A stretch of 64,000 nt of DNA. Origin: Hypericum androsaemum. Its lineage: Eukaryota; Streptophyta; Magnoliopsida; Malpighiales; Hypericaceae. Below, piece after piece: positions 63,605 through 64,000 of the stretch. The position numbers and the translations under genes are program-made. Below the pieces are notes generated by a model that ran no database searches, was not told the origin of the DNA, and saw nothing but the letters and a program-made list of their open reading frames with translations. The stretch is taken from contig OZ023194.1 of NCBI GenBank assembly GCA_963995505.1, forward strand, positions 15,682,428 through 15,746,427. The letters run 5' to 3'. Within the stretch, counting starts at the first letter, position 1. Each line of letters opens with the position of its first letter.

Positions 63605-63609
63605 AATTT

Positions 63610-64000
63610 TATTCATGACGGGGATGTTTAATCTACAACGATAACACATGGGACATCTTTTTATTCCCCATCAGTTATTATTAGTTGACAAATAATGAGT
63701 ACAAATCCGAGAAAGGTTTGAATTAGATAGAAATTTTAAAAGATATGGAAGAAGTTTTAGTTTGCTTGAAGGTGCCCCGTCGCCTTCTACTTGTGGTCAG
63801 AGCATAATAAATTTCACAATGAATTCGAAGGATTGCCGGGCTGGTAACGCCATTTCCGTAGTAGATCTGAATTCTTAGTTGAATACGAAAGGTTTTGGTC
63901 ATCTCGTGTAGCGAGTTTTCTTCCAAAGGAAGCTCCGGGTATATAATACGTTGATTTATGAGCCTTAGCTGTATTTCCTAAAAAATCCCAAGAAAGAAAC
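63610..64000. other. Unassigned window end
   Basis: Mixed sequence with a 67-codon minus-strand ORF (63926-63723) that I do not recognise. No feature called. Confidence 0.4.

Noticed and set aside
63723..64000. Possible organelle-derived insert at the window end
   Set aside because: The sequence looked different from the flanking spacer, but I could not match it to any plastid or mitochondrial gene.

Overview
This window is nuclear DNA of a flowering plant, almost certainly a eudicot. The genes are split by short AT-rich introns, the spacers are AT-rich, and the mobile elements are of plant type (Ty1/copia, hAT-like and Mutator-like miniature elements, a LINE-like remnant). All recognisable genes are plant families with close Arabidopsis relatives. 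I cannot name the species. There are no CRISPR arrays, operons or phage genes, and I see no clearly new biological system. The interest lies in gene order, broken genes and nested small elements.

Layout. 1-10.1 kb: an unrecognised spliced locus (minus), tandem AT-rich repeats, a degenerate copy of the proteasome subunit gene RPN1 (plus) and a hAT-type MITE. 10.3-11.7 kb: clade-B protein phosphatase 2C (AP2C type). 12.3-14.5 kb: an internally deleted LINE-like insertion, then a long-terminal-inverted-repeat element. 18.2-19.7 kb: a single-exon MAPKKK. 20.0-25.1 kb: a decayed Ty1/copia element inserted inside a hAT-like MITE. 25.8-27.1 kb: RanBP1. 28.6-30.2 kb: a CHUP1/IPGA1-type coiled-coil protein. 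31.4-38.6 kb: the bifunctional 6-phosphofructo-2-kinase/fructose-2,6-bisphosphatase in 23 exons. 39.3-39.9 kb: a second hAT-type MITE. 40.8-43.3 kb: two RING-H2 (ATL) ubiquitin ligase genes, tail to tail, followed by a tRNA gene. 44.4-49.0 kb: SGF11 and a farnesol/phytol kinase (both minus). 49-53.5 kb: small elements, including a Pack-MULE-like element carrying a CDKB1 fragment. 53.6-55.3 kb: a PPR gene broken by a 20-bp tandem duplication. 55.8-59.3 kb: an LRR receptor-kinase pseudogene with a solo LTR just upstream. 61.5-63.6 kb: an internally deleted copia-type element with a perfect target-site duplication.

How the genes relate. From memory of the Arabidopsis map, the order PP2C - MAPKKK - RanBP1 - CHUP1-like - F2KP matches At1g07160 to At1g07110, the PPR gene matches At2g30100 in the sister block, and ATL - SGF11 - FOLK matches At5g58580 to At5g58560. 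The window therefore looks like an old conserved gene block swollen by recent small transposons. PP2C and MAPKKK are opposing arms of MAPK stress signalling. F2KP sets fructose-2,6-bisphosphate, and hence sucrose/starch partitioning. SGF11 belongs to the histone H2B deubiquitination module. Exon positions were placed by hand from splice signals, reading frame and remembered family sequences.
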